Below are positions 16,582-25,980 of a DNA stretch of 64,000 nucleotides, piece by piece. Source of the DNA: Bacteroidota bacterium (GTDB taxonomy: Bacteria > Bacteroidota > Rhodothermia > Rhodothermales > Bin80); contig JAPOTE010000061.1 of NCBI GenBank assembly GCA_026709335.1, positions 1-64,000 of the forward strand, given 5' to 3'. The stretch's first letter is position 1, and every line of letters starts with the position of its first letter. Under the pieces are notes generated by a model. It made no database searches. It saw only the letters and a list, made by a program, of their open reading frames with translations, and was not told where the DNA came from. A program made the translations under genes and the position numbers.

Positions 16582-19500
16582 TTATTTCACCAGTGTCATG
16601 CGACCGGTTTTCACGTAGCGGCTCTCCGCTCCGGTTGCAATCATCCGGTAGAGATACGTGCCACTGGAAAGGTTGATTGCGTTGAGCTCAATGCTGCGAT
16701 TGGCTCCCGCTGCAAACTCTTTCGCCGGTAGCGCCATCACTTCACGTCCCAGCATGTCCACGATCTGTACCGTCACCTGTGCAGATTCCGGAAGATCAAA
16801 CTGGATCCGGGTAGATGGATTGAACGGATTCGGATAGTTCCCATGCAACGTAAACTCGGTCGGAATCTCGGTGATTTCGGATTCGGTGCCGGTCACGACA
16901 TCGGCGTTCACTCTGTTTCCGTTCACATCCACGACATAGAGATCAAGATTGTTGGCAGCCCTGGAACCCGACAGGTTCGCAATCAGTGTCTGCCCTTGAT
17001 ACCCGGACAGGTTCAGATCAAACACCGCCACTTTGTTATTTCCAGAGACTGCCTCAATCCGATAGTAATCAGGATCCATCTGGATGTAGTTGCTTGCCTC
17101 ATCAAATAAGAAGTTGCTCGCAAGCAGTCTTGTCGGATTCGCCGTACGCGGATCATCCAGAATATTGATCGTCTGCAATCTCACGCTTCCCAAGTCAGCA
17201 GATCCATGGACCAGAAGTACATCTATCTTCGCAGAGGCCAGTGATGTCAATCGGGTTTCCAGAATCTTGGCCGAAACCTGTACTCCGGCACCATGCGCAA
17301 TTACCGCGTAGCTACGATCATTCACCAAAGATCCCAAAGAAACCTCAATGGCTTGATCCGCAGGTGCGCCCACTGGCTGAAGAGTGGTTGCATGCTCTCC
17401 GGCGGCCACGTGCAGATACCCAGTGGCGCTCTGGAAGGTCAATCCATTTGCAATCCCAACACCGTCCAATGACAGGTTAACCGGGGCCGGAAGTTGCGCG
17501 TTGTGCACAAACTGTACCCGAGAACGTCCACTGGCCAGAGATTCCTGATGAATCGGGTTCTCAATCTGATTGGCCGCGATCCCGAAGATGGAACAGCTTC
17601 CGAGATCAATCCCTTCCTGTGTGAGGTTGAACACCCCATTCACATAGTCATTGACGGCGAAGGTGGCCGGGTTCACTGCGCCTGCAACATCATAGAGTCC
17701 GGCCTGCTGCGGATTCTCCCAATCACAATTCCACTGCACAATGCGGAGGCCTTTGGGATCAAACACATTATTGATTCCGGCCGCTGCAACCCGAAGGTTC
17801 ACATTGTCCTCTAGCTCGTCTTCGCCCAAATCTATCTTCCAGAAGATATCGGAATAGACATCCAGCGTCAGGAGTCCGCCATTATGTCCCTGAACCAACT
17901 GGCTCTCCCATTGTGGCGTGACCCCCGTTGGAATGCTCGTCAAGGAAACCTCTACCTCGTGCATCTCCGCAGGATCCACCAGTAATTGCAGAATGGCCGG
18001 GCGGTAGTAGGAAACGTCTTCTTTCATCGTGCCCAGTGGGAAGAGATATCCACCCGTGACTTCGCCGCCACCCGCATTCCCATCAGTGATATGGCGAGTC
18101 AGCATGGCGGAGATATGGGACTGACGGGAGCCTCGCAGAATGGACGCACTGCAAGCCTGATCGTCGTCCGGGCCACAGGTCTTATCTCCAGGTCGTGCGG
18201 CGGAGCGGCGAACCAGGTTCTCTTCAATCTTCGTGTTTTTGATCACCCAGGAGGAATCGCCACTGATAGTACCTTTTTTCAAGGTCAGGGTGCTGCTTGC
18301 AGTTTGAGATACATCGCTTGCAAGCATGATGCCCGCACCGTTGATCGTCACTTCCCGCAGATCAACCTTGCCAGTGGACACCGATTGCTTCTCCTTGCCA
18401 GAGAACTCGATATGTGCGTTGAGGGAATCTCCGGCCAACCCGAAATTAAAGCCACCCTTCAGGTTCAACTTCGTATCTGCGGATGATCCAAACCTTTGCG
18501 CCGTTCCTTCACCAGACACCGTAAAATCTCCCTCGACCGTCAAGTTGGTAAACTTACTTAAATAGGTCGCTCCTTCGGGGTGATTCATATCCGCTCCACC
18601 TGTCTTCTGGGTGGTCTTCTGAGAAAAACCTCCTCCGATGGTTGCGGATCTTCTGGCATCCGCGGTGCCACCACGGGACGAGAACCCGCCCGTTCCACTA
18701 ATCGCAAGATCTTTCTTGAATTCCAGTGTTGGAGTCTCCTGGTACAAGCTCGCAGAACTGACCGCCACATTCTTGTTGATCGTGACTTTCTTTTTCGCGT
18801 CTGCGACGAAGTCCGCGCCACCATTGGAGACACTCACGGAGTCAATTGTTACGTTTTGACCTGATCTGGCCACGACATATACACGTCCTTCATAATTGTC
18901 TGACCCACTCACTTTCGGATTTTTGGTCCCGTCAAGAACGATCGTGTCAAAGCTTTCGCCGGTCAGAACGGTCCGTTTGCTTCCTTTCGGAATCGTAACC
19001 TTGCCCTTTACCATTCCTACACTAGTCAATTTTACCAAGGGTCTGCCGGATGTCCGCGTCGCAGAGGTCGTATAATCGTAGGGGGGGCCTCCTAATCCAT
19101 TTTTCTTGAATGTGTATTCTGGACCGAGTTGGAGCGCCCCCATTCCCACGTCAATTACACTCTTAGCACTGACCGTAACGGCTGCAGTGCCATCCTGATA
19201 GTCTCCCTTGAGCTCCCCAGTTGAAATATTCCAATCATTTCCCAGCACACGCAGATTTCCACCGTCAGTTATGATTTTGGCCGTATGCGTCTTCACTGTT
19301 CCGACATCTACTGGGCCATAAACGATCACGTTGTTCCCATTGGAGTGAAGCTCACCGTTTTCGAGCCTAAGATACCTTTCGTCATCAGCAATTCTCCTGA
19401 ACTTGCCAGATGCTCGGAACCTCCCCACCGTCAGATCCGCACCTTTGACATGAAAGTGTCCCTTGCTGATCGTAAGATGTCCAGGAATGTCTGCGGGAGT

Positions 19501-21705
19501 TTCACTGTTATAGATTATGACAGCTTTTGAATCATTAATCACAACATCTCGTGCGCCAAACCACTCTGGGCCCACGGTGCGCTCATTCGCATTTACATAC
19601 CTCAGTGTGTAGCCATCATTATCCGTTCCGATACTTCCAGGCTCATTTACGTCTTTTTCCATATAGCCATCCCGCACGGTAAGGGTTCCATGGACGGAGA
19701 TTGTTGAATCTTTGTCTGTACCTGCCTCACGGAGTAACAGAGTTCCACTGCAAAGCCCCAAATTCTCCGCATCTGTCTTTTCATCGAGTCTCAACTCAGC
19801 CCGCTCGTGGACCTGAATGGCGATGTTCGGTTCTTCCCTAGTGCTCCCACTACCTTTCCCAAGAGCAGCACGGGCGATGATGTCGGTAACAGTGCTGGCA
19901 TAGGTAAGCTTTGTGATAGTGGACGTCGGATCCAGTGTACCATCGAGTCCATCACCCTGAAGAATAAGTCCCTCGGTCACGGTCACATCTTCATTTGCTT
20001 CGAGTTCCCCTCCATCACCAACATGCAGAGTGGTGACCGTTAGATCTCCGTTGATTACATCCAGTTCATCAAGAACGACTAATGCATCCAGAGTCAAACC
20101 GCCAGAAATCACATGATCTTTGCCGTCCGTTAGTGTAATGCGGGTTCCATTCGTCAGGGAAATATCCTTCGTCCCCGTACACAGCCCATCTGCCCGAGAT
20201 TCCGCAGGCTCGGCCATGGTGATTGTCGCGTTATTAGCGTAAATATCACCATCCAAGTTCAGGTTATGGGCACTCGACCTAGTGGAGCTAAGTCGTCGAC
20301 CCTCCAAATAAACTCTTTCCTCATCTTCTTCAACATTTTCTATGATTAAATCTCCATCAATGTGAGATGTCCATTCTTCATGCCCCCGAGAGGGCGGATC
20401 AGGAGCGATGAACGATGCGTTGGGATAGCATGCTTTAATGTTGCTGGAGCGTATGTCCAAATCTCCCTCAATCGTCGTACTCTTGCCGCTGAACAAAACA
20501 GTTCCAATAGAAGGAAGTGGAGAGCCCCCAGCACATTCCGATCTGAATACCGTATAACCATCTCCATCGTCAATCCTTGCGCGACCAAAGCTATCATCAT
20601 CCAGTGGAGTCGCCCCGTCATCTAGAATGACACTGCCTTTGATTGTAGTAGCTGCTCCCAAGAAGTGTATTCTAGCATCATTCCACTGCTGCACATCGCC
20701 ATCAATTTTCACATTACTTCCGAATCTGATGTCCGTTGTGATGGAGTCCTGTGTAGCACTTCTTGCTTCGCTGCCGAGTTCAGTGATGCTTCCTGCGGCG
20801 ACAAGATTGCCAATTTCAGGCACGTTCACACACACATTGCCAGCGGCAATGAAGCGGAGTTCAGCTTCGATGCTTCCACGCCCGGTGATCGAGACGCAGT
20901 CCAAATGATTTGGAACACGACCATTATCATTAAGGTCGTACTCCTCAGGAGTATGAAAGAATTCATCGGCAGAGATCGGGGGATTTGCGCCAGGATCTCC
21001 TGCATCTCCCCGCCCGTCATCGTTATTTATGTGTGCGATCCAGATATTTCCTGTCCCATCTATTTTGCCATTGACGGTGAGAATACCTTTTTTATCGCTG
21101 GCAGTCTCTCCTTTCTTCAGGGGGACTCGTAGATCTGCGGGTTTGTCTACATTTCCAACTTTTGTCCCGATGGTGAGGGTATGTCCGGCATTGACGGTCA
21201 ATTCATTCACAACAAGGATTTGTCCATCCTCATTCCCCTCACTATACACCAACACATCCCCTGTGGTCGTGATCTTATCAATGGTTGCCCCCTGATTCGG
21301 TGCCGTATCGGTAAGTACGATCTCCGTGAACTCGATGGTGGTTGATGGGTGGGTCGTAAGGCTGTTCTCTCCACCGAATTCTACTGCTCCCCTAAAATTC
21401 AGGGTACCTCGGACAGGCTCAGTTCCCCTTCGCGCATAGGTGCCGAGGGTGATACTATTCGTCTCCAGATTAAAGTCTTCGGAAATGGTCGTGGTTCCTC
21501 CTGCCCGCCTCACCTGGATCAGGAGCGTACCGTCATTAGCCGCTGTAATACCGGCAGTTAGCGAACAGGGATTGTCTGAAATCGAACAGTCGCCTCCAGT
21601 GCCACCTACAGCAGCATAAGAATAAGTTGTTTGTCCTTGTGCACTTTGTATAGTAAGTAGTAGGAGGGGGATGGTGAGTAGGGTGAATTTGAGTCGTTGT
21701 TTCAT
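16582..21705 (-). CDS. Giant T9SS-sorted surface protein with DUF4397-like domain
   Basis: The 1707-residue protein has a signal peptide (about 1-25). About 1300 residues are repetitive and beta-rich, full of short motifs such as GDLTV, GTLTV and DGDIY, suggesting a parallel beta-helix stalk. A DUF4397-like module (about 1393-1600, starting SRVQFVHNAQLPAPVNL) follows. The last 90 residues are a T9SS type A sorting domain (GNYPNPFNPSTRI, then SGTYLYRMI). It should be exported by Sec, crossed by T9SS and attached to the cell surface. It is the largest gene here and lies between the two T4SS blocks. An adhesin or fibre role is plausible; no catalytic motif is visible. Confidence 0.8.
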   Translation of the reverse strand: MKQRLKFTLLTIPLLLLTIQSAQGQTTYSYAAVGGTGGDCSISDNPCSLTAGITAANDGTLLIQVRRAGGTTTISEDFNLETNSITLGTYARRGTEPVRGTLNFRGAVEFGGENSLTTHPSTTIEFTEIVLTDTAPNQGATIDKITTTGDVLVYSEGNEDGQILVVNELTVNAGHTLTIGTKVGNVDKPADLRVPLKKGETASDKKGILTVNGKIDGTGNIWIAHINNDDGRGDAGDPGANPPISADEFFHTPEEYDLNDNGRVPNHLDCVSITGRGSIEAELRFIAAGNVCVNVPEIGNLVAAGSITELGSEARSATQDSITTDIRFGSNVKIDGDVQQWNDARIHFLGAATTIKGSVILDDGATPLDDDSFGRARIDDGDGYTVFRSECAGGSPLPSIGTVLFSGKSTTIEGDLDIRSSNIKACYPNASFIAPDPPSRGHEEWTSHIDGDLIIENVEEDEERVYLEGRRLSSTRSSAHNLNLDGDIYANNATITMAEPAESRADGLCTGTKDISLTNGTRITLTDGKDHVISGGLTLDALVVLDELDVINGDLTVTTLHVGDGGELEANEDVTVTEGLILQGDGLDGTLDPTSTITKLTYASTVTDIIARAALGKGSGSTREEPNIAIQVHERAELRLDEKTDAENLGLCSGTLLLREAGTDKDSTISVHGTLTVRDGYMEKDVNEPGSIGTDNDGYTLRYVNANERTVGPEWFGARDVVINDSKAVIIYNSETPADIPGHLTISKGHFHVKGADLTVGRFRASGKFRRIADDERYLRLENGELHSNGNNVIVYGPVDVGTVKTHTAKIITDGGNLRVLGNDWNISTGELKGDYQDGTAAVTVSAKSVIDVGMGALQLGPEYTFKKNGLGGPPYDYTTSATRTSGRPLVKLTSVGMVKGKVTIPKGSKRTVLTGESFDTIVLDGTKNPKVSGSDNYEGRVYVVARSGQNVTIDSVSVSNGGADFVADAKKKVTINKNVAVSSASLYQETPTLEFKKDLAISGTGGFSSRGGTADARRSATIGGGFSQKTTQKTGGADMNHPEGATYLSKFTNLTVEGDFTVSGEGTAQRFGSSADTKLNLKGGFNFGLAGDSLNAHIEFSGKEKQSVSTGKVDLREVTINGAGIMLASDVSQTASSTLTLKKGTISGDSSWVIKNTKIEENLVRRSAARPGDKTCGPDDDQACSASILRGSRQSHISAMLTRHITDGNAGGGEVTGGYLFPLGTMKEDVSYYRPAILQLLVDPAEMHEVEVSLTSIPTGVTPQWESQLVQGHNGGLLTLDVYSDIFWKIDLGEDELEDNVNLRVAAAGINNVFDPKGLRIVQWNCDWENPQQAGLYDVAGAVNPATFAVNDYVNGVFNLTQEGIDLGSCSIFGIAANQIENPIHQESLASGRSRVQFVHNAQLPAPVNLSLDGVGIANGLTFQSATGYLHVAAGEHATTLQPVGAPADQAIEVSLGSLVNDRSYAVIAHGAGVQVSAKILETRLTSLASAKIDVLLVHGSADLGSVRLQTINILDDPRTANPTRLLASNFLFDEASNYIQMDPDYYRIEAVSGNNKVAVFDLNLSGYQGQTLIANLSGSRAANNLDLYVVDVNGNRVNADVVTGTESEITEIPTEFTLHGNYPNPFNPSTRIQFDLPESAQVTVQIVDMLGREVMALPAKEFAAGANRSIELNAINLSSGTYLYRMIATGAESRYVKTGRMTLVK

Positions 21706-22041
21706 GAGGATATTAGGGGGGTTAATGTTGGGTTGGGTACGGGATGGACAGGGAACGAAGAAGGGGGAGGGTGGGCGGGGTCCCGGGTCCTGCCCCCGGG
21801 GGGAGGTTGAGTGTTGAAGAGCCTGTAAGCTTTGGAGCTACCGAGGCAAGCGGTCAGGGTAATCTGGAATGGGCTGCCAGGTCTGGGGTTTTGGGCTGTG
21901 CCACTTGTGAGCGGCACCCATCGATGGAGGCGCGCCGTTCTCTTCTCACAGATGCAAAAAGAGGCCGTAAGCGAAGAGGATTAGCGCAAAGCAGAAATTA
22001 TCAATCTGCCTCTCAGTTCGCAGGAGCGAAAATCACTGGCC
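21706..22041. promoter_or_regulatory. G-rich leader with two G-quadruplex motifs upstream of the giant surface gene
   Basis: This 336-bp gap has no supported gene. Plus-strand G-tracts form two sets that fit a four-run quadruplex pattern: 21763-21780 (GGGGGAGGGTGGGCGGGG), and 21730-21753 with runs at 21730, 21735, 21741 and 21751. A GC-rich inverted repeat (CCCGGG...CCCGGG) follows at about 21782-21799. The downstream gene is on the minus strand, so the G-tracts are on the template strand 25-75 bp from the start codon and the mRNA leader is C-rich. Confidence 0.6.
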
Positions 22042-23004
22042 TTACTTATTTGGCCTTGGGGATAGAGATTCCATCGTAAAACCGCTTGGAGTCAATCCGA
22101 TAACCTTTTCAATCTGACGAACTCGGCGTGCTTTGCCAAACCCTGCAATTACGACAACTATGTGCACGGCTTGTTGGACAAGGTGCCGTTGATCAATTCC
22201 CCGTGCACCTTCACGAGCCAGATCACTCAATCTTTGCAAGGCCTTGATGACATTTTCACCATGAATTGTTGCGCATCCGCCGGAATGTCCGGTGATCCAT
22301 GCATCCAGAAGATCTTTGGCGGAGCCATCACGCACCTCCCCAACGATAATCCGATTTGGAGTGGCACGCAAACTGAACTTGAGTAGTTCGGTCATTCCAA
22401 ATTGAGCTGTAGTCTGAAGTTGGAGTGTATCCATTGCGTGAACTATGAGTTCTGATGTATCCTCGAGAATAATCAGGCGCTCATCAGGAAAAGTATCAAC
22501 AATGGCCTTTAGGATCGCGTTGCAAAGAGTGGTTTTTCCGCTTCCTGTAGGCCCTGCGATCAAGATATTCTGACGTGATTTAATGGCTGCGGTAATAGTG
22601 GAGAACTCATCTTTCGTTAGCCTTCCTGTATGTACATAATCTTCCAGAGTGGGGATCTGGAGGCATGGTTTGCGGATATTGAATGCCGGGCCAGAAGTGA
22701 GCGGAGGAATGAATCCCTGAATCCGGCATTTTCCAAGTTCCTTTTGGGCGACTGCGGCCGCCAAGGAAGGATGATCTCGGTCAAAACGGGTTGAAGTAAT
22801 TGAAGCGATCATGCGAAGAAAGGCTTCAGCATTTTGCGAGAGTAATGTGATAGAGGTAGAGATTCTCTTTCCTGAAGTGGTAATTGCACGCACGCGAAGA
22901 TCAGGGTTGAGGTATAGCTCTTCAATATCCGGGCTCTGCAGAAGTGATAGAAACTCTGCACTGAGATAATGACGAATCAAGGCACTAAGGCGCTCCGAAT
23001 TCAT
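22042..23004 (-). CDS. virB11: VirB11/TrbB-type T4SS ATPase
   Basis: The 320-residue protein is a complete secretion ATPase of the VirB11/PulE superfamily. It has an N-terminal domain (about 1-125), Walker A GPTGSGKTT (151-159), an Asp box LIILEDTSE (177-185), Walker B RIIVGEVRD (218-226) and a His box GHSGGCATIH (239-248). It would form a hexamer on the cytoplasmic face and alternate with VirB4 in pilus assembly or transfer. It lies apart from the main T4SS operon, downstream of the TraF-like gene with a 20-bp overlap, and 336 bp separate it from the giant surface-protein gene. Confidence 0.92.
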   Translation of the reverse strand: MNSERLSALIRHYLSAEFLSLLQSPDIEELYLNPDLRVRAITTSGKRISTSITLLSQNAEAFLRMIASITSTRFDRDHPSLAAAVAQKELGKCRIQGFIPPLTSGPAFNIRKPCLQIPTLEDYVHTGRLTKDEFSTITAAIKSRQNILIAGPTGSGKTTLCNAILKAIVDTFPDERLIILEDTSELIVHAMDTLQLQTTAQFGMTELLKFSLRATPNRIIVGEVRDGSAKDLLDAWITGHSGGCATIHGENVIKALQRLSDLAREGARGIDQRHLVQQAVHIVVVIAGFGKARRVRQIEKVIGLTPSGFTMESLSPRPNK

Positions 23005-23539
23005 AACTTGTCAGCGTATAATAGGGTGGTGCTCCACAAGGGACTGGGCCATAATATCTACTGTCATAACTGAGCTTGCTGTGCGTGCTGAGCAAAAAAC
23101 ATTCGCCGGGTGAGAGAATGTGGACTCCTATGGCATTCGGTAGCCTTCTGCCTCTGCGGTCAAATGCATATACAGGAGCGTCAAAAGCTCCGTATCCTGC
23201 AACCCGGATTTTATCTTCCAATACGGTTACGGTATCTCCTTGCAGAGCGATCACCGGTTTTCCAATTCGGGTTGAGCCACCAGGGCAGACACCTCGGCGC
23301 AGATAACCACGCTGAATGGCCAGTTGAGTTAGCGTATCAGGAAGACATGTGCGAAGAATGTCTCCATGCTCCAGGGTCCGCTTCTTCGTTGTGCGGTAAA
23401 AGCCAAGTGGGAGAGATGTTGATGTATTCACAAAAAGAGGCAGGCTTGTTCGGTTCACAGGCAACTGATGAACCCCGATTGCAAGAATGCAGAAAGTACC
23501 AGTCACGAGAACCCCCAGCCATCGCAGTTTGAGCATCAT
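22985..23539 (-). CDS. traF: TraF-like S26 family signal/pilin peptidase
   Basis: The 184-residue product has an N-terminal membrane helix (about 7-24) and the catalytic layout of TraF/LepB. The Ser42 box reads TSLPLGFYR, close to the family pattern S-hydrophobic-P-x-G-hydrophobic-Y. Lys94 sits in RIGKPVIALQGDTV. A later acidic-box region reads FLLSTHSKLSYDSRYYGPV. In RP4, TraF trims and cyclises the TrbC pilin, so this enzyme could mature the VirB2-like pilin at 11 kb. It comes 8 bp after the response regulator gene, putting pilin processing in the same transcript as the two-component system. Confidence 0.85.
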   Translation of the reverse strand: MMLKLRWLGVLVTGTFCILAIGVHQLPVNRTSLPLFVNTSTSLPLGFYRTTKKRTLEHGDILRTCLPDTLTQLAIQRGYLRRGVCPGGSTRIGKPVIALQGDTVTVLEDKIRVAGYGAFDAPVYAFDRRGRRLPNAIGVHILSPGECFLLSTHSKLSYDSRYYGPVPCGAPPYYTLTSYEFGAP

Positions 23540-23547
23540 AAAATGAT

Positions 23548-24276
23548 TTATTCCTCTATAAGCGTGAATTCATTCAGCCGATAACCAACCCCGTGAACCT
23601 TCAGAATATGTTGAGGATTTAGCGGATCTTCATCCAGTTTGCATCGGAGTGCATACGCGTGACGGTCAATGGTACGTGTTGGCAGATCATGGGGAATTTT
23701 CAGGACTCGTACATTGAACTCGGCCCTGGAAACCGCATGCCCCTTCCGAAAGGCTAGATGACGCAGGACCTTCCACTCCAACGGAGTGAGATGCACAGGC
23801 TCGCCTTCTTTTTGTGCAGTATGCGTTTCAAAATCACAAAAGGTTTTCCCGACTTGAATTTTTTTGGGCAGGTTGCCGCCGCGCTGCACGCGCCGACAAA
23901 GTGCTTTTGCCCGGATCATCAATTCATGTGCATTGAAAGGCTTCCCCATATAATCGTCTGCACCTGCTTCAAGGCCTCGCACGCGATCTCTCACGGAATC
24001 GCTCCCCGAAACCATAATCACAGGGGTGTGGCATCCAAACTCCCGCATCCGCTGCACGAGAGAAACTCCGTCCAGACCTGGCATGGTCACATCCAGAATA
24101 GCGACATCCAGAAAATCTTCGGATTGCATGAAGGATGCAGCATCATGCCCATTGTCTGTAATGGTGACTTGTGCGCCCTCTTTTTCAAAGACACGCCTGA
24201 TGGCTCTGGCAGTTGCATTGTCGTCTTCGGCAACAAGTACTTTGGAAAAGGTTTCCGGCATAGATGTATAGATCAT
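23548..24276 (-). CDS. OmpR/PhoB-family response regulator
   Basis: The 242-residue protein has a receiver domain (about 10-125) with acidic pair Glu17/Asp18, phospho-acceptor Asp62 (AILDVTMPGLDG) and the Lys of YMGKPF. A winged-helix DNA-binding domain of the OmpR type follows (about 140-235, HLTPLEWKVLRHLAF). The ATG overlaps the kinase stop (ATGA, 24273-24276), so the two form a pair. It most likely controls the T4SS/fimbria genes around it, because traF and virB11 follow directly, but no binding site was recognised. A few residues precede the receiver, and a start a little downstream is possible. Confidence 0.93.
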   Translation of the reverse strand: MIYTSMPETFSKVLVAEDDNATARAIRRVFEKEGAQVTITDNGHDAASFMQSEDFLDVAILDVTMPGLDGVSLVQRMREFGCHTPVIMVSGSDSVRDRVRGLEAGADDYMGKPFNAHELMIRAKALCRRVQRGGNLPKKIQVGKTFCDFETHTAQKEGEPVHLTPLEWKVLRHLAFRKGHAVSRAEFNVRVLKIPHDLPTRTIDRHAYALRCKLDEDPLNPQHILKVHGVGYRLNEFTLIEE

Positions 24277-24929
24277 GGTAATTCAACAAATATGCTTTGT
24301 GGAAGAATGATGCGGATAACGGTTCCCACTCCAACGGTACTGGCAACTTCAATGTATCCGCCATGCGCATGAACAATCTCCTGTGCAATAGCAAGCCCCA
24401 TTCCGTTGCCGGGAACCGTTAAGTTCCCCCGAAACTGAGGTTTGAAAATGTAGGGGAGTTGATTGGGTTGGATCCCGTCCCCTCGATCACGTATGCGGAT
24501 CTGTATCCCACCTGACTGGAGCTCTGCAGCAATCACGATCAGAGTCGGTTGACTGTAGGCAATGGAGTTATCAAGTAAATTCGTCAGCACACGCCCCAGC
24601 GCAGGGCCGTCTCCCCAGACAGGAGGAATGAGGTTGTCTATATTAACCAGAAATGTATACTCCGGATGGAGTTTCTGATATATGGATGCTGTATCTTGAA
24701 GCAGGGATATGAGGTCTATCTGATCGTGTCCTTCCGGTCTCGTATTCTGTTCAAGAATACTGCGCGTAATATGTACGAGATGGTTGATTTGATCAGCAAT
24801 CACCTCGTGACAAATCTGACGCTCAGGATCGTCAAATTCCATCGTACGGAGCAGATCATTGTAGAGTGCAATAGCATTGAGAGGGGTTTTTATATCGTGT
24901 GATAGACTGTTGATGTGTAAATGCGTCAT
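24273..24929 (-). CDS. Minimal cytoplasmic histidine kinase without a sensor domain
   Basis: This 218-residue protein consists only of a HisKA domain and a HATPase domain. The phospho-acceptor is His11 (LSHDIKTPLNAI), followed by the N box (NLLDNSIAYS), G1 box (DRGDGIQ) and G2 box (GNGMGLAIAQE). There is no membrane helix and no sensory domain, so the signal must come through another protein or the kinase is soluble. The start codon overlaps the stop of a 72-residue open frame upstream, but that frame does not look like a protein. The kinase core looks intact. Confidence 0.88.
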   Translation of the reverse strand: MTHLHINSLSHDIKTPLNAIALYNDLLRTMEFDDPERQICHEVIADQINHLVHITRSILEQNTRPEGHDQIDLISLLQDTASIYQKLHPEYTFLVNIDNLIPPVWGDGPALGRVLTNLLDNSIAYSQPTLIVIAAELQSGGIQIRIRDRGDGIQPNQLPYIFKPQFRGNLTVPGNGMGLAIAQEIVHAHGGYIEVASTVGVGTVIRIILPQSIFVELP

Positions 24930-25980
24930 AGGGATGGTGTTAGTTTTTGTAGTTGAAAAGGCGCGAGAGCTGTTTCGTCATATCTCAAAACAAGACATGA
25001 AATAGAACAAGCGGCGAAACAGAGTCGCCAGCTTTGATCTTGGAGCTGGCAGAGTGGAGATACAGTCCCCATTTGATCCATTTTAGTGAGACCATTGATG
25101 TGATTGTAGTGCCTGAACAGTAAGTGCAGATTGCAAAATTGCATGACCGTCGGAAAACCATGAGACGCAGCGTGTCAAATTTGAATTGGATCAAGATCTT
25201 TCCCATGGTAGCAGAGAGAGTATATTTTATAAATAATAAATATATAATATAATGCAAATCAAATTAATTTGCAACGCAATGGAAACGATTTTCTGAAAAA
25301 CGGTAGATCGACTGCAGAAGCCGTCAAGACAGGGTACCTTTATGTGACCGAACCATCTCGCATCTTGGTAAGATGGAGTAGTCGGGCCGAAATCTGTTGA
25401 AAATCATATCAGGTGTAGAGATGCACCTTATATATAAAGAGGTGTCAGTGCGGAGCAGATAAAAGACCGTACGCAGAATGGATCCTCAGAACTCCCCGAT
25501 ACGTACAGAAGATTCTGTATATATATCCAGGTTTCCCGCTCAACCAGGGGAAGCAGTATCAATCGCTTCCATTAACTGATAAGGGCGTTCGTGCAAGAAA
25601 TCATTTCGATTTGAACTGCTGATCGAAGAAGCGATATCGAGTAACCGGTGAGATTCTCGCAGGCCACTTGTATATTTTCATTTGTACAAATCTTCACTTC
25701 AAACATGTAATGCCTCTTCGAATGGATTTACTCTTCGGGCGAAACACTCTATCGATCGCCGGTCAGGGAGATGAAGTTCAAAATCAAAAAATTTTACTAT
25801 ATTGTTCTGTAGCCACTTTAAGTTTGAGCTTTCAAAGTCGGGTATGATTGGAAGCTCTTCCAGAGTTAGATCTTCAAACATGAAAGCGCTTTCATATATT
25901 ATTCTAGCAGAATCAGAGTTGTCGGCTCAGCCGAAAATAACTCACAAATCAAACAACCAGAAGCAAAAAGAGGACTTACC
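24930..25980. other. Long intergenic region, no supported gene
   Basis: About 1 kb separates the kinase (minus strand) from the next plus-strand gene. It contains an AT-rich stretch at 25225-25260 that probably includes promoter sequence, and short inverted repeats, for example GCCAGCT with AGCTGGC near 25030. Open frames of 60-90 codons exist on the minus strand (for example 25699-25881), but none has a convincing composition or recognisable family. An AGAGGA ribosome-binding-like sequence sits just before the ATG at 25981. Confidence 0.5.

Noticed and set aside
24926-25144. 72-residue open frame whose stop overlaps the kinase start (ATGA)
   Set aside because: The overlap looks like coupling, but the composition is Cys-rich and irregular, there is no signal or helix pattern, and no family is recognisable.
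25699-25881. 60-residue minus-strand open frame in the long intergenic region
   Set aside because: It reads somewhat protein-like but is short, has no neighbour and no recognisable family, so it is not reported as a gene.
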